Positions 1 through 5,912 are shown, counted from the first letter of the stretch. The stretch: DNA of 8,896 bases from Bryobacterales bacterium (GCA_003139735.1 PLGA01000087.1:1-8896); one strand, 5' to 3'. The notes: generated from the sequence alone by a model not told the origin. Translations and numbers: made by a program.

Positions 1-194
1 GGGGCCGGGCCTTTTGGCCCGCGATGATGCGGCCCCCGGTCGTGTGGACCGCCCGACTGATACTTACAGGTCTTATTGCACCGTAATTGAATATTTGTAC
101 TTACAATTTTTCCCCCTTTGCCACAGTCGATCGTAACGGAGGTTACTCATCACCACTGACAGATGCCGTCTTGTCCTTCTTGCGCGCGACCCCC

Positions 195-224
195 TTGGCG
201 GCGCCTCACGAAACGGATTATAAA
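195..224 (+). promoter_or_regulatory. Candidate sigma70-type promoter for the PEP-CTERM-like gene
   Basis: TTGGCG at 195-200 and TATAAA at 219-224 are separated by 18 nt, an acceptable spacing for a housekeeping promoter. Transcription would start near 231 and leave a leader of about 190 nt before the ATG at 420. I recognise no known riboswitch in that leader. The AT-rich patch at 61-107 (TTGCAC at 76-81, TACAAT at 102-107) is an alternative, but its 20-nt spacing is poor. Confidence 0.35.
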
Positions 225-410
225 GCACGTTAAGAGGCGATTCGCTGTGAGAAAGTTGGTCGCAATCGAGGCGACTGCTGTATGCTCATAGAGGCTGGCA
301 GGCCAAAATGGAAATTCCGGTTATGAGTATGCACCCAGCAAAGGGGTTGGGTGACAAACTTCCGCTGCTGCCGAGGCCCCGCTATGCCTGCAGTCACGCG
401 TTTCGGTAAC

Positions 411-416
411 GGAGGA
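411..416 (+). promoter_or_regulatory. Ribosome binding site fixing the start at 420
   Basis: GGAGGA lies just upstream of the ATG at 420. It selects this start over in-frame GTG/ATG codons at 351 and 384, which lack a comparable site and would place a charged, Cys-containing stretch before the signal peptide. Confidence 0.75.
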
Positions 417-419
417 AGT

Positions 420-1178
420 ATGAAGTTGAAATCTCTCAATTCGCTTTGCAAACCCGAGTTGACCTTGGTCGCGGTGATTGTGGCCGCTTTGTTCATCGGT
501 TCCAACGCTTGGGGATCCCCCATTCCGCCGCCTTTGCCACCTGTAATCACGTCCCCTGCGCCGGTCGGGGTCGTTGAAGGACACGGACCGGTAACGCTCA
601 CGTTCTCGGTCTTCAATCCCAACCTCGGCGCCGGTGACACCCTGATTCTCGACTACGCCTTCGCAAGCATCACGCCGGATGTGGATGACTTCGCACTGTT
701 TTCGGGAATGAACGGAAACGCCGGCCTGGTGAGCGGGTCTCTGCTGATCGGCCCGGGCGGAACCGGCCTCTACACGTATTCGTTCACTTCGCCACCGGAC
801 GTGGCCGGCGCTCTGGAGGACAATGACGTTGGAACGAACCCGGTCTCCTTCGCCATTGAGATGAGCTTGTGGCCGGGGCCCCCTTGCGTCGGTCCGCCGC
901 AGAACACGATCTCTTCCGCGACGCCGGTTATCCTGTGGGTAGACCTCACCGGCTGCGGTGAGACGCCTAACGCCGGGCCGCTCGGTCAGATACTGGCGGG
1001 CATGCAGCCCACCGGCCTTCTATACACGAATGGCGTCAACGGCGCTCCCCCCGGCGTTTCCGCGGTGCTCGTCTCAGACACGCCGGAACTGCCGAGCCTT
1101 TTCCTGATGGTTGCCGGTTTGATAGGCGTTGTGACCGCCCGGCGAGTTTTTCCGGGCTTGGCCCTTCACAAAGGGTAA
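420..1178 (+). CDS. Exported protein with PEP-CTERM-like sorting tail
   Basis: The product has 252 residues and no recognised catalytic domain. Residues 1-32 form a signal peptide: Lys residues at 2 and 4, a hydrophobic core at about 14-26 (LTLVAVIVAALFI), and small residues SNAWGS around the cleavage point. The middle is a Pro/Gly/Thr-rich, probably beta-sandwich exported region. Residues 221-242 make a sorting tail: TPELPS, a hydrophobic stretch (LFLMVAGLIGVVTA), then RR. That is the PEP-CTERM layout with PEL-PS in place of the usual PEP-S, plus a 10-residue extension after the arginines. In this family an exosortase processes the tail and the protein goes to the surface or exopolysaccharide matrix; no exosortase is in the window. 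The ATG at 420 is chosen because GGAGG at 411-415 precedes it by 4 nt and the signal peptide begins there. The frame is open upstream to 351 but that part is not protein-like. The function beyond export is unknown. Confidence 0.82.
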   Translation: MKLKSLNSLCKPELTLVAVIVAALFIGSNAWGSPIPPPLPPVITSPAPVGVVEGHGPVTLTFSVFNPNLGAGDTLILDYAFASITPDVDDFALFSGMNGNAGLVSGSLLIGPGGTGLYTYSFTSPPDVAGALEDNDVGTNPVSFAIEMSLWPGPPCVGPPQNTISSATPVILWVDLTGCGETPNAGPLGQILAGMQPTGLLYTNGVNGAPPGVSAVLVSDTPELPSLFLMVAGLIGVVTARRVFPGLALHKG

Positions 1179-1225
1179 GTTTCGGGACAAACCTGGCGAG
1201 CCCTGGAATCAAGGCTCCCAGCGTC

Positions 1226-1319
1226 TCAAGAGTCAGTCCCAAAATGGCGGGCCAGCACAGCCGTCCACTTTCACGGGCTGCGAAATGTAGTCATCCATCC
1301 CCGCGGCCAAGCGCCTTAC
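1226..1319 (-). pseudogene. Fossil 3' end of a two-component receiver domain
   Basis: Read on the minus strand, 1319 to 1263 encodes LAAGMDDYISQPVKVD (after a few unclear codons). This is the characteristic end of receiver domains in hybrid histidine kinases and response regulators, where the consensus is LAAGMDDYxxKPV with the conserved Lys-Pro; here Lys is replaced by Gln. After Asp, one extra base (1262) shifts the frame. The next frame reads AVLARHFGTDS and then a stop at 1226-1228, which fits the last helix and terminus of such proteins (usual pattern VDELRAVLxRxF). So two frames that join across a small indel each carry matching pieces. The N-terminal part of the receiver, including its phospho-acceptor Asp, is absent. 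Minus-strand sequence up to 1357 reads PIVAS..MR.GQMRK, which weakly resembles the preceding receiver segment (PIVALTAxAMxGD), but it overlaps the repeated element described separately. It is not expected to be functional. Confidence 0.62.
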
Positions 1320-1323
1320 GCAT

Positions 1324-1357
1324 CTGCCCGAACCTCATGCCGGACGCTACAATCGGG
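1324..1357. repeat. 34-bp element, copy 1
   Basis: This stretch matches 3125-3158 at 30 of 34 positions. The last 20 bases (1338-1357, TGCCGGACGCTACAATCGGG) are identical. Read on the plus strand it has a promoter shape, CTGCCC then 18 nt then TACAAT, but no credible gene follows. It points into the 3' end of the radical SAM gene on the opposite strand. It directly abuts the receiver fossil. It may be a promoter left over from a lost gene, a small dispersed repeat, or part of the fossil itself. Confidence 0.7.
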
Positions 1358-1440
1358 GAGCGTTGGCCGTCACTGCGGGCATGGGGATTTCGCGACGGAC
1401 ATGCCTTCGGCACTCTTCGAGAAACCGCAACCCGCCGGCG

Positions 1441-2991
1441 CTAAACGATGCTGAACACGTCCGCGTTCTGCCCGGACTTCAAGTAGGCGTAGGGGTCGTG
1501 ATGCAAAGCGCCCGCGGGAAGCCATTCCCATAGCAGCCCCAACTCGTTTCGCACCATGTCGATGTAGAACTCGGGAAGTTCGCCGGTCTGCTGCTCGAAA
1601 TAGGGCAGGAATTGTGGGTCCGTGTCCAGCCGCTTACGAATTTCCGTATGGTACGCGACTCTGCCAAACCCTTCCGTCGAAACCGCACGCACCAGGTTCA
1701 TCCACCGCGAGTTCCATCCCTCGGTGGCAAACAAGCGCCTGGAAATAGCGCGGGCGGAGAAAGAATACCTGGTCAGGTCGACGACCCGGTCATAGAAGTC
1801 ATGCCAGGAGTAATGCAAGGGTTTCACGTTCATGGCCTGGTTGTTATTCAGGAAGTAGAACGGGAAAGGCAGCACGCGGCCTGCGCGCTGATAATCCAGA
1901 TTGAGCGCCGCGGCCCGGCCAAACGCCGTGAGCAGGGAATAGGCGGGGAACGCGCCCGGCGCCAGGTCCAGAAACCGCTTCGTCAGCTCAAAAGGCTCCG
2001 CCCCTTCGTCGGAATCGAGTCCCGTGACGAAGTTGGTTTGTATGTACGGGATGTACTTGAGAATCAAATTGACATGTTCGGCCACCTGGCGCACCTTGTC
2101 CATCCCCTGCAGCGCGCCCGTTTTCGATTTGCCGCCCAATTCGAACCACGACTCGACTCCGGGCAAGACGGCTTGGAATCCATTGCGTTTGAGACGCTTC
2201 AGGTGCGGTTCGGAGAGCAGGGACAGACTGCTTTCGGCGGCGAAATGGATGCTGCCCGGAGGCACGGCGTCCTCGATCATATCCAGGTAGTCGTCGAATC
2301 GGACGCCGAAATTCGGATCGTGCCAGGCTACCAGCGGCCGCTTGAACTTCGTCAGCAGGAACCGCAGATCCTCGCGGAGAACTTCGAAATCCATGGGCTG
2401 ATAGGGCACCACCGCATCGATGCAAAAACTGCAAGTATACGGACACCCGAGGCTCCCCAGCATGGGAACCATCTTAATGAACGGCGCCTTCTTGAGAGTT
2501 GGTTCGATGAACTGCCAGCGCTCGCGTACCCCTGGAAGCGTCCTCGGCTGCTGTTTGGCGCCCATTTGCACACCGTCTGGTCGATGTTGCGAGCAATCCC
2601 GCAGGACGTCGCGGAGGGTCTCCCGGTCCGTAAAGCCCAGGACGTAGTCGAAGTAGCGGGCGGCGTCTTCCGGGTAGCACCGGGCGTGAGGCCCTCCGAT
2701 TGCGGTTACGGCTCCTTTCGCGCGGAAGAGGGCGCTCAAGGCATAGGCTGTGTGGGCCGCCTCGGTGAAGGCGCCGATGAAGACCAGGTCGACCCGGTCC
2801 GGCAATTCCTTCAGTAGATCTTCAAAGCCGGTGTAGCAAACGAAGGCGACGTCATGCCCTTCCTCTTTGCACCAGACGCCAATCGCCTGGGGCATGATGC
2901 TGGCGAGGTTGGCATTCATGACGCGAGCGTACAAAGCTCGGGTCGGGCCCCTGGACACGATGTCTATGATCCCGATGCGCAGTTTTCCCAT
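1441..2991 (-). CDS. Radical SAM protein with B12-binding-like N-terminal domain
   Basis: From the ATG at 2991 the product has 516 residues. Residues 4-130 look like a cobalamin-binding Rossmann domain of the type found in B12-dependent radical SAM enzymes: KLRIGIIDIV strand, EEGHDVAFVCYTG, DLVFIGAFT, VTAIGGPHARCYP. No DxHxxG cobalamin-ligand motif is visible, which is common in this class. Residues 180-195 contain the iron-sulfur motif CPYTCSFC (C183, C187, C190) that binds the 4Fe-4S cluster and SAM. A TIM-barrel region with FAAESSLSLL and GVESWFE follows, then a C-terminal region without recognised features. The usual role of this class is difficult methyl transfer or rearrangement; the substrate here cannot be predicted. 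The gene stands alone, with a different gene family on each side. The frame is open upstream to a GTG at 3060, but the domain begins at MGKLRIG and the extra 23 residues look non-structural. No strong ribosome site precedes 2991, so the start is moderately certain. Confidence 0.88.
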   Translation of the reverse strand: MGKLRIGIIDIVSRGPTRALYARVMNANLASIMPQAIGVWCKEEGHDVAFVCYTGFEDLLKELPDRVDLVFIGAFTEAAHTAYALSALFRAKGAVTAIGGPHARCYPEDAARYFDYVLGFTDRETLRDVLRDCSQHRPDGVQMGAKQQPRTLPGVRERWQFIEPTLKKAPFIKMVPMLGSLGCPYTCSFCIDAVVPYQPMDFEVLREDLRFLLTKFKRPLVAWHDPNFGVRFDDYLDMIEDAVPPGSIHFAAESSLSLLSEPHLKRLKRNGFQAVLPGVESWFELGGKSKTGALQGMDKVRQVAEHVNLILKYIPYIQTNFVTGLDSDEGAEPFELTKRFLDLAPGAFPAYSLLTAFGRAAALNLDYQRAGRVLPFPFYFLNNNQAMNVKPLHYSWHDFYDRVVDLTRYSFSARAISRRLFATEGWNSRWMNLVRAVSTEGFGRVAYHTEIRKRLDTDPQFLPYFEQQTGELPEFYIDMVRNELGLLWEWLPAGALHHDPYAYLKSGQNADVFSIV

Positions 2992-3042
2992 AGGTGACGT
3001 AGGTCCCGGCTGTGCGTGGCCAGATCCCCCTCTCGGCATCCA

Positions 3043-3048
3043 AGTATA
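3043..3048 (-). promoter_or_regulatory. Possible -10 element for the radical SAM gene
   Basis: On the minus strand TATACT lies about 50 nt upstream of the chosen ATG (2991), giving a start site near 3036 and a leader of about 45 nt. No good -35 box stands 17 nt further upstream (AATAGG). If correct, this rules out translation from the GTG at 3060. Confidence 0.3.
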
Positions 3049-3124
3049 CACCCTGCGCACCTAGGCCTATTTCTCCAGGATTTCCGCGATCCGGTTAGAG
3101 CGCTTTGGCGGTTTCCGGACCTTG

Positions 3125-3158
3125 TTGCCTGAATCTCTTGCCGGACGCTACAATCGGG
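3125..3158 (+). promoter_or_regulatory. 34-bp element copy 2, likely promoter of the ligase operon
   Basis: TTGCCT at 3125-3130 and TACAAT at 3149-3154 are 18 nt apart, a good sigma70-type promoter. Transcription would start near 3161, only about 9 nt before the ATG at 3170, so the message would be leaderless or nearly so. This agrees with the absence of a Shine-Dalgarno sequence before that ATG. The whole element is repeated at 1324-1357 with 4 mismatches. Confidence 0.55.
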
Positions 3159-3169
3159 CTTCGCAAGTC

Positions 3170-4534
3170 ATGGAACTCGAATCCGCTTTCCACCCGGCCA
3201 GTACGCCCGATTACCTTCCGCCCGTGCGGATGCGCGAGCTCCAGCTTGACCGGTTGCGCGCCGTGGTGCGCCGCGCCTATGGCAACGTCCCGCTGTTCCG
3301 CGAGCGGCTCGACGCACGCGGTTTGGGACCGGAAGACATTCGCAGCCTCGGCGACCTCCGGCGGCTTCCTTTCACCACCAAGGCCGATCTGCGCGATACC
3401 TACCCGTTCGGCCTGTTCGCCAGCCCCATTGAGGAAGTCGTGCGGCTGCACGCTTCGAGCGGCACCACCGGCAAGCCCATCGTGGTGGCTTACACCGCCC
3501 AGGATCTGGAAGTCTGGACCAGCGTGATGGTGCGGGCCCTGGCCGCTTGCGGGCTGACCCACGGCGACATCGTCCAGAACGCGTACGGCTACGGCCTGTT
3601 CACCGGCGGGCTGGGAGCGCACTATGGGGTCGAATCGCTGGGCGCGACGGTCATCCCCGTGTCGGGCGGCAATACCGACCGGCAAATCATGGTCATGAAG
3701 GATTTCCGCGTCACCGCCATCTGCTGCACGCCCAGCTACTTCATCCATCTTCTGGAGCGCGCGGGGGAGTTGGGCGTGAACGTCCGCGAGCTGCCCTTGC
3801 GGGTGGGCATTTTCGGAGCGGAGCCCTGGACCGAATCCATGCGCCGGCATATCGAGATCGAAGGCGGCATCCAGGCGTTCGACATTTACGGCCTCTCGGA
3901 GATTATCGGTCCCGGCGTGGCCGTCGAGTGCTCATACCACAGCGGGCTGCATATTTTCGAGGACCACTTCTACCCCGAGATCGTCGATCCGGAGACTGGC
4001 GGCGTGCTGCCCGATGGCGAAGAAGGCGAACTGGTGCTCACCACCCTGAGCAAGCAGGCCATGCCGATGATTCGGTACCGCACGCGCGACATCACCTCGC
4101 TCGCTCCCGAGCCGTGCCCCTGCGGCCGCACCGTGCGGCGGATCGGCCGGATCGGACGCCGCAGCGACGATATGATGATTGTCCGCGGCATCAACGTATT
4201 CCCCTCGCAGATCGAGGCCGCGCTGCTGGCGGTGGAAGGGACCCTGCCGCATTACCAGATTATCCTCACGCGGCAGAAGGGCCTGGATGCCATCGAAGTG
4301 CAGGTGGAAATCACGCCGGAGCTATTCAGCGACAAGGTCGGCGCCATGGAAAGCCTGCACGGCCGGTTAAGCTACGCGCTCGAACAGACGCTCGGTCTGC
4401 GCGTGGATGTGACACTGGCGGCGGCGCGCAGCATCCGGCGGAGCGAGGGCAAGGCGCAGCGCGTCATCGACCGCCGCAACCTGGGAGAAGGTCGTCATGA
4501 AAATCCATCAACTGTCGCTCTTCCTCGAAAATAG
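3170..4534 (+). CDS. Phenylacetate-CoA ligase family (PaaK-type) aryl-CoA ligase
   Basis: This is a cytoplasmic adenylate-forming enzyme of 454 residues; the family is usually about 430-440. It activates an aryl acid such as phenylacetate with ATP and CoA to give the acyl-CoA, AMP and pyrophosphate. Family motifs appear in order: the phosphate-binding loop SSGTTGKP at 96-103, IFGAEPW at 214-220, YGLSE at 240-244, YRTRD at 303-307, the PaaK-type CPCGRT at 316-321, RGINVFPSQIE at 339-349, and the C-terminal RSEGKAQRV with the likely catalytic Lys428. Homologues normally end near RVIDRR; here 18 more residues run over the start of the next gene (38-nt overlap). The start at 3170 is preferred over the upstream TTG at 3122, which lies inside the probable promoter. 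Pairing with an ACT-domain gene is typical of ligases linked to aromatic amino acid breakdown through indolepyruvate or phenylpyruvate oxidoreductases; those genes are not in the window. The exact aryl substrate is not determinable. Confidence 0.93.
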   Translation: MELESAFHPASTPDYLPPVRMRELQLDRLRAVVRRAYGNVPLFRERLDARGLGPEDIRSLGDLRRLPFTTKADLRDTYPFGLFASPIEEVVRLHASSGTTGKPIVVAYTAQDLEVWTSVMVRALAACGLTHGDIVQNAYGYGLFTGGLGAHYGVESLGATVIPVSGGNTDRQIMVMKDFRVTAICCTPSYFIHLLERAGELGVNVRELPLRVGIFGAEPWTESMRRHIEIEGGIQAFDIYGLSEIIGPGVAVECSYHSGLHIFEDHFYPEIVDPETGGVLPDGEEGELVLTTLSKQAMPMIRYRTRDITSLAPEPCPCGRTVRRIGRIGRRSDDMMIVRGINVFPSQIEAALLAVEGTLPHYQIILTRQKGLDAIEVQVEITPELFSDKVGAMESLHGRLSYALEQTLGLRVDVTLAAARSIRRSEGKAQRVIDRRNLGEGRHENPSTVALPRK

Positions 4535-4937
4535 GCCCGGTCAGATGGCCCCGCCTTGCAAGCTGCTGGCCGGCGCCGGCATCAATATCCGCACGCTGAC
4601 GCTGGCGGACACCGAGCGCTTCGGAATTCTGCGGATGATCGTCTCGGACTGGCAGAGAAGCCGGTCGCTGCTGGAGGACGCCGGTTACCTGGTCAATGTC
4701 ACCGAGGTGGTGGCGGTGGAGGTGGCCGACAGTCCCGGCGGTCTGGGCGAACTGCTGGAGGTCTTCGAGGACACCGAGATCAACATCGAGTACATGTACG
4801 CCTTCACCTTCGGGCCGCTGGGCCGGGCAGCGCTGATCTTCCGGTTCGACCAGCCCGACGCAGCCATCGACCGCCTGCGCGCCGCCGGTCTGAACGTGCT
4901 GGAAGACGTCGAAGTCTATCACCGGATCGCGGTGTAG
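4497..4937 (+). CDS. Tandem ACT-domain protein
   Basis: The 146-residue protein consists of two ACT folds and nothing else: residues about 3-65 (IHQLSLFLENRPGQM, then GINIRTLTL) and about 71-140 (VVAVEVADSPGGLGELLEVF, then INIEYMYAF). The ENRPGQM and DSPGGLG turns are the usual ligand-binding signatures of ACT domains, which sense amino acids. Stand-alone two-ACT proteins of this size are a recurrent partner of PaaK-type ligases; regulation of, or binding with, the ligase is an inference from that. GGAGAAGG at 4484-4491 lies 5 nt before the ATG. The gene overlaps the ligase by 38 nt, so the two are co-transcribed. No catalytic domain is attached. Confidence 0.9.
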   Translation: MKIHQLSLFLENRPGQMAPPCKLLAGAGINIRTLTLADTERFGILRMIVSDWQRSRSLLEDAGYLVNVTEVVAVEVADSPGGLGELLEVFEDTEINIEYMYAFTFGPLGRAALIFRFDQPDAAIDRLRAAGLNVLEDVEVYHRIAV

Positions 4938-4960
4938 GCGCGCCTGCCTTTCAGGCGGCG

Positions 4961-4987
4961 ATGCCCGCATTCTTGCGGGCATTCTTT
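4961..4987 (+). terminator. Rho-independent terminator after the ligase operon
   Basis: A perfect 9-bp stem, ATGCCCGCA (4961-4969) with TGCGGGCAT (4974-4982), has a TTCT loop and is followed by TCTTT. It lies 24 nt past the ACT gene. It is flanked by two further hairpins, CGCCTG/CAGGCG at 4941-4957 and TTGGC/GCCAA at 4986-5000, so three stems stand in 60 nt. Confidence 0.7.
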
Positions 4988-5035
4988 GGCAGGCCGCCAA
5001 GCGTGCCGCGCGGGATCGCCTGCGTCATTCGCTGG

Positions 5036-5052
5036 CCCACGCGTGGGATAAT
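5036..5052 (+). promoter_or_regulatory. Putative vapBC promoter and operator palindrome
   Basis: CCCACGCGTGGG (5036-5047) is a perfect 12-bp palindrome that runs directly into GATAAT (5047-5052), a good -10 box. A weak -35 (GTCATT, 5024-5029) stands 17 nt upstream. VapB-type antitoxins usually repress their own operon by binding an inverted repeat over the promoter, so this is a natural operator candidate. The role is inferred from position. Confidence 0.45.
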
Positions 5053-5062
5053 GAAGGCGGTC

Positions 5063-5314
5063 ATGACAGTCAGACTGGAGCTAAAGCCGGACATCGAAGA
5101 GAACCTGACCGCGCGGGCGCGCGCAAGAGGCATCCCGCTCGACGCCTATCTGCAGAGCCTCATCGAGGATCTCGCCCGGACCGAAGCAGCCCGCCCGGCC
5201 AGGCTGCAGGACCTCCGGGCGACGCTCGACGCCTTGGCGGACATGGGACGCAATCTCCCCATGTTGCCCCCGGGCGCTTTGAGCCGCGAGAGCTTCTATC
5301 GGGACCGTGGCTGA
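5063..5314 (+). CDS. vapB: VapB-type antitoxin
   Basis: The product has 83 residues. The N-terminal half (MTVRLELKPDIEENLTARARARGIPLDAYLQSLIEDLA) has the strand-helix-helix pattern of a ribbon-helix-helix DNA-binding antitoxin. The C-terminal half is extended, with Pro-rich LPMLPPGALSRESFYRDRG; a short SRESxYxDxG ending is common in antitoxins of this kind and would bind the toxin. The start at 5063 is preferred over the ATG at 5051 because GAAGG (5053-5057) precedes it by 5 nt. The stop lies 6 nt before the toxin start, the usual antitoxin-first order. Its role is to neutralise the adjacent PIN nuclease and repress the operon. Assignment rests on size, fold pattern and neighbour; the family is diverse. 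Confidence 0.75.
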   Translation: MTVRLELKPDIEENLTARARARGIPLDAYLQSLIEDLARTEAARPARLQDLRATLDALADMGRNLPMLPPGALSRESFYRDRG

Positions 5315-5320
5315 GGTAGC

Positions 5321-5779
5321 GTGCGCGTCCTTGCCGATACGAACATTCTGCTGCGGCTGCTGAATCCGGCGGACTCCGAGTACGCGGTCGTTCGATCCGC
5401 GGTCGATGCTCTCGCAGCCCGTGGGGATCGACTCTGCTTCGTGCCGCAGAACCTGGTCGAGTTTTGGAACGTGTGCACTCGCCCCACCGGCAATAACGGG
5501 TTCGGCTTGACCGGCGCCGAAACGGACGCGCGGGCCAAGTTGATTGAAAGCCAATTCTTGCTCCTGCGCGACAACGGCCGTATCCACGCCGAGTGGCGGC
5601 GGCTGGTGGTTGCGTACTCGGTAGCGGGCGTCCAGGTGCACGATGCCCGCCTTGTGGCCGCAATGTTGGCACACAACGTCCCGCGGTTGCTCACGCTCAA
5701 TGATCGGGACTTCGCAAGATACGGCGGAATCTCGGTTGTCCATCCGCGCGACGTTGCGCCGGTCGCATCCGGCCAGTGA
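5321..5779 (+). CDS. vapC: VapC-type PIN-domain toxin (ribonuclease)
   Basis: The 152-residue protein is a single PIN domain, the usual size. The acidic Mg-binding residues are visible: D6 in LADTNILLR, E47 in NLVEFWN, D108 in VHDARLVA, and the LTLNDRDF segment (N127, D130). All positions expected for nuclease activity are therefore present. PIN toxins of this family cleave RNA, typically tRNA or rRNA, when free of antitoxin; the target here is unknown. It starts with GTG, preceded by GAGG at 5313-5316 that overlaps the antitoxin stop, so the two are probably translationally linked. Confidence 0.88.
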   Translation: MRVLADTNILLRLLNPADSEYAVVRSAVDALAARGDRLCFVPQNLVEFWNVCTRPTGNNGFGLTGAETDARAKLIESQFLLLRDNGRIHAEWRRLVVAYSVAGVQVHDARLVAAMLAHNVPRLLTLNDRDFARYGGISVVHPRDVAPVASGQ

Positions 5780-5794
5780 GGACCGGCCGGTTTT
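5769..5794 (+). terminator. Probable terminator overlapping the end of vapC
   Basis: CCGGCC (5769-5774) pairs with GGCCGG (5785-5790) and is followed at once by TTTT (5791-5794). The left arm lies in the last codons of vapC and the stop codon is in the loop. The T-run is short and is also the left arm of the next palindrome. Confidence 0.45.
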
Positions 5795-5810
5795 GGGCAT
5801 TTGCCCAAAA
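5791..5810. repeat. Palindrome copy A between convergent genes
   Basis: TTTTGGGCA and TGCCCAAAA form a perfect 9-base inverted repeat around TT. As RNA it would fold on either strand, but the A-rich 3' side means it is not a classical intrinsic terminator. A near-identical copy follows about 65 nt downstream. Confidence 0.85.
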
Positions 5811-5856
5811 GTCGAAAGTGACGCCGGTTTAGAATCAGCGCGTTACAGGCTTCCGA

Positions 5857-5875
5857 TTTGGGCATTTTGCCCAAA
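5857..5875. repeat. Palindrome copy B between convergent genes
   Basis: TTTGGGC (5857-5863) pairs with GCCCAAA (5869-5875) around ATTTT. It differs from copy A by one base in the loop and one at the edge. The sequences after the two copies also look related (GAAAGtgacgCCGgTTTagaatCAGCGcG against GAAAGCCGTTTTTCAGCGgG), so the whole 5791-5912 gap may be a diverged tandem duplication of about 65 bp. The minus-strand protease gene ends 37 nt to the right of copy B. Confidence 0.8.
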
Positions 5876-5912
5876 ATGGCATCCGAAAGCCGTTTTTCAG
5901 CGGGCTGCGAGT

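Larger units (their letters stand above)
1..419. other. Intergenic region and probable leader, no convincing gene
   Basis: No frame here has a start, ribosome site and protein-like composition together. Visible items are: a GC hairpin at 6-21 (CGGGCC, loop TTTT, GGCCCG) without a following T-run; an AT-rich patch at about 61-118, unlike the GC-rich surroundings; a small hairpin at 133-146 (GTAAC-GGAG-GTTAC); and a hairpin at 332-353 (CACCCA/TGGGTG, 10-nt loop). The 10-mer GTAACGGAGG occurs at 133-142 and again at 406-415, where it holds the ribosome site of the next gene. A gene ending to the left of the window could contribute the first tens of bases, but this cannot be settled from the sequence. 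Confidence 0.6.

Noticed and set aside
143..202. Minus-strand stretch reading GAAKGVARKKDKTASVSGDE and a stop, resembling a lysine-rich protein tail
   Set aside because: A stop codon lies immediately upstream in the same frame and no start exists, so it would need a frameshift to belong to anything. Too short to call, though it might be a second fossil.
231..419. Cyclic-di-GMP or other riboswitch in the leader of the exported-protein gene
   Set aside because: I looked for the conserved core bases of the GEMM class and did not find them in the right order; only generic hairpins are present.
1380..1530. Short open frame after element copy 1 (ATG at 1381) that could be its gene
   Set aside because: It has no ribosome site and runs antisense into the radical SAM gene; its residues show no protein-like pattern.
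1612..2817. A 401-codon open frame on the plus strand opposite the radical SAM gene
   Set aside because: Its composition is that of an antisense shadow, and the minus strand carries the CxxxCxxC motif and a continuous domain.
3095..3850. A 251-codon minus-strand frame opposite the ligase
   Set aside because: It is His/Gly/Gln-rich with no recognisable domain, and is fully explained by codon bias of the ligase on the plus strand.
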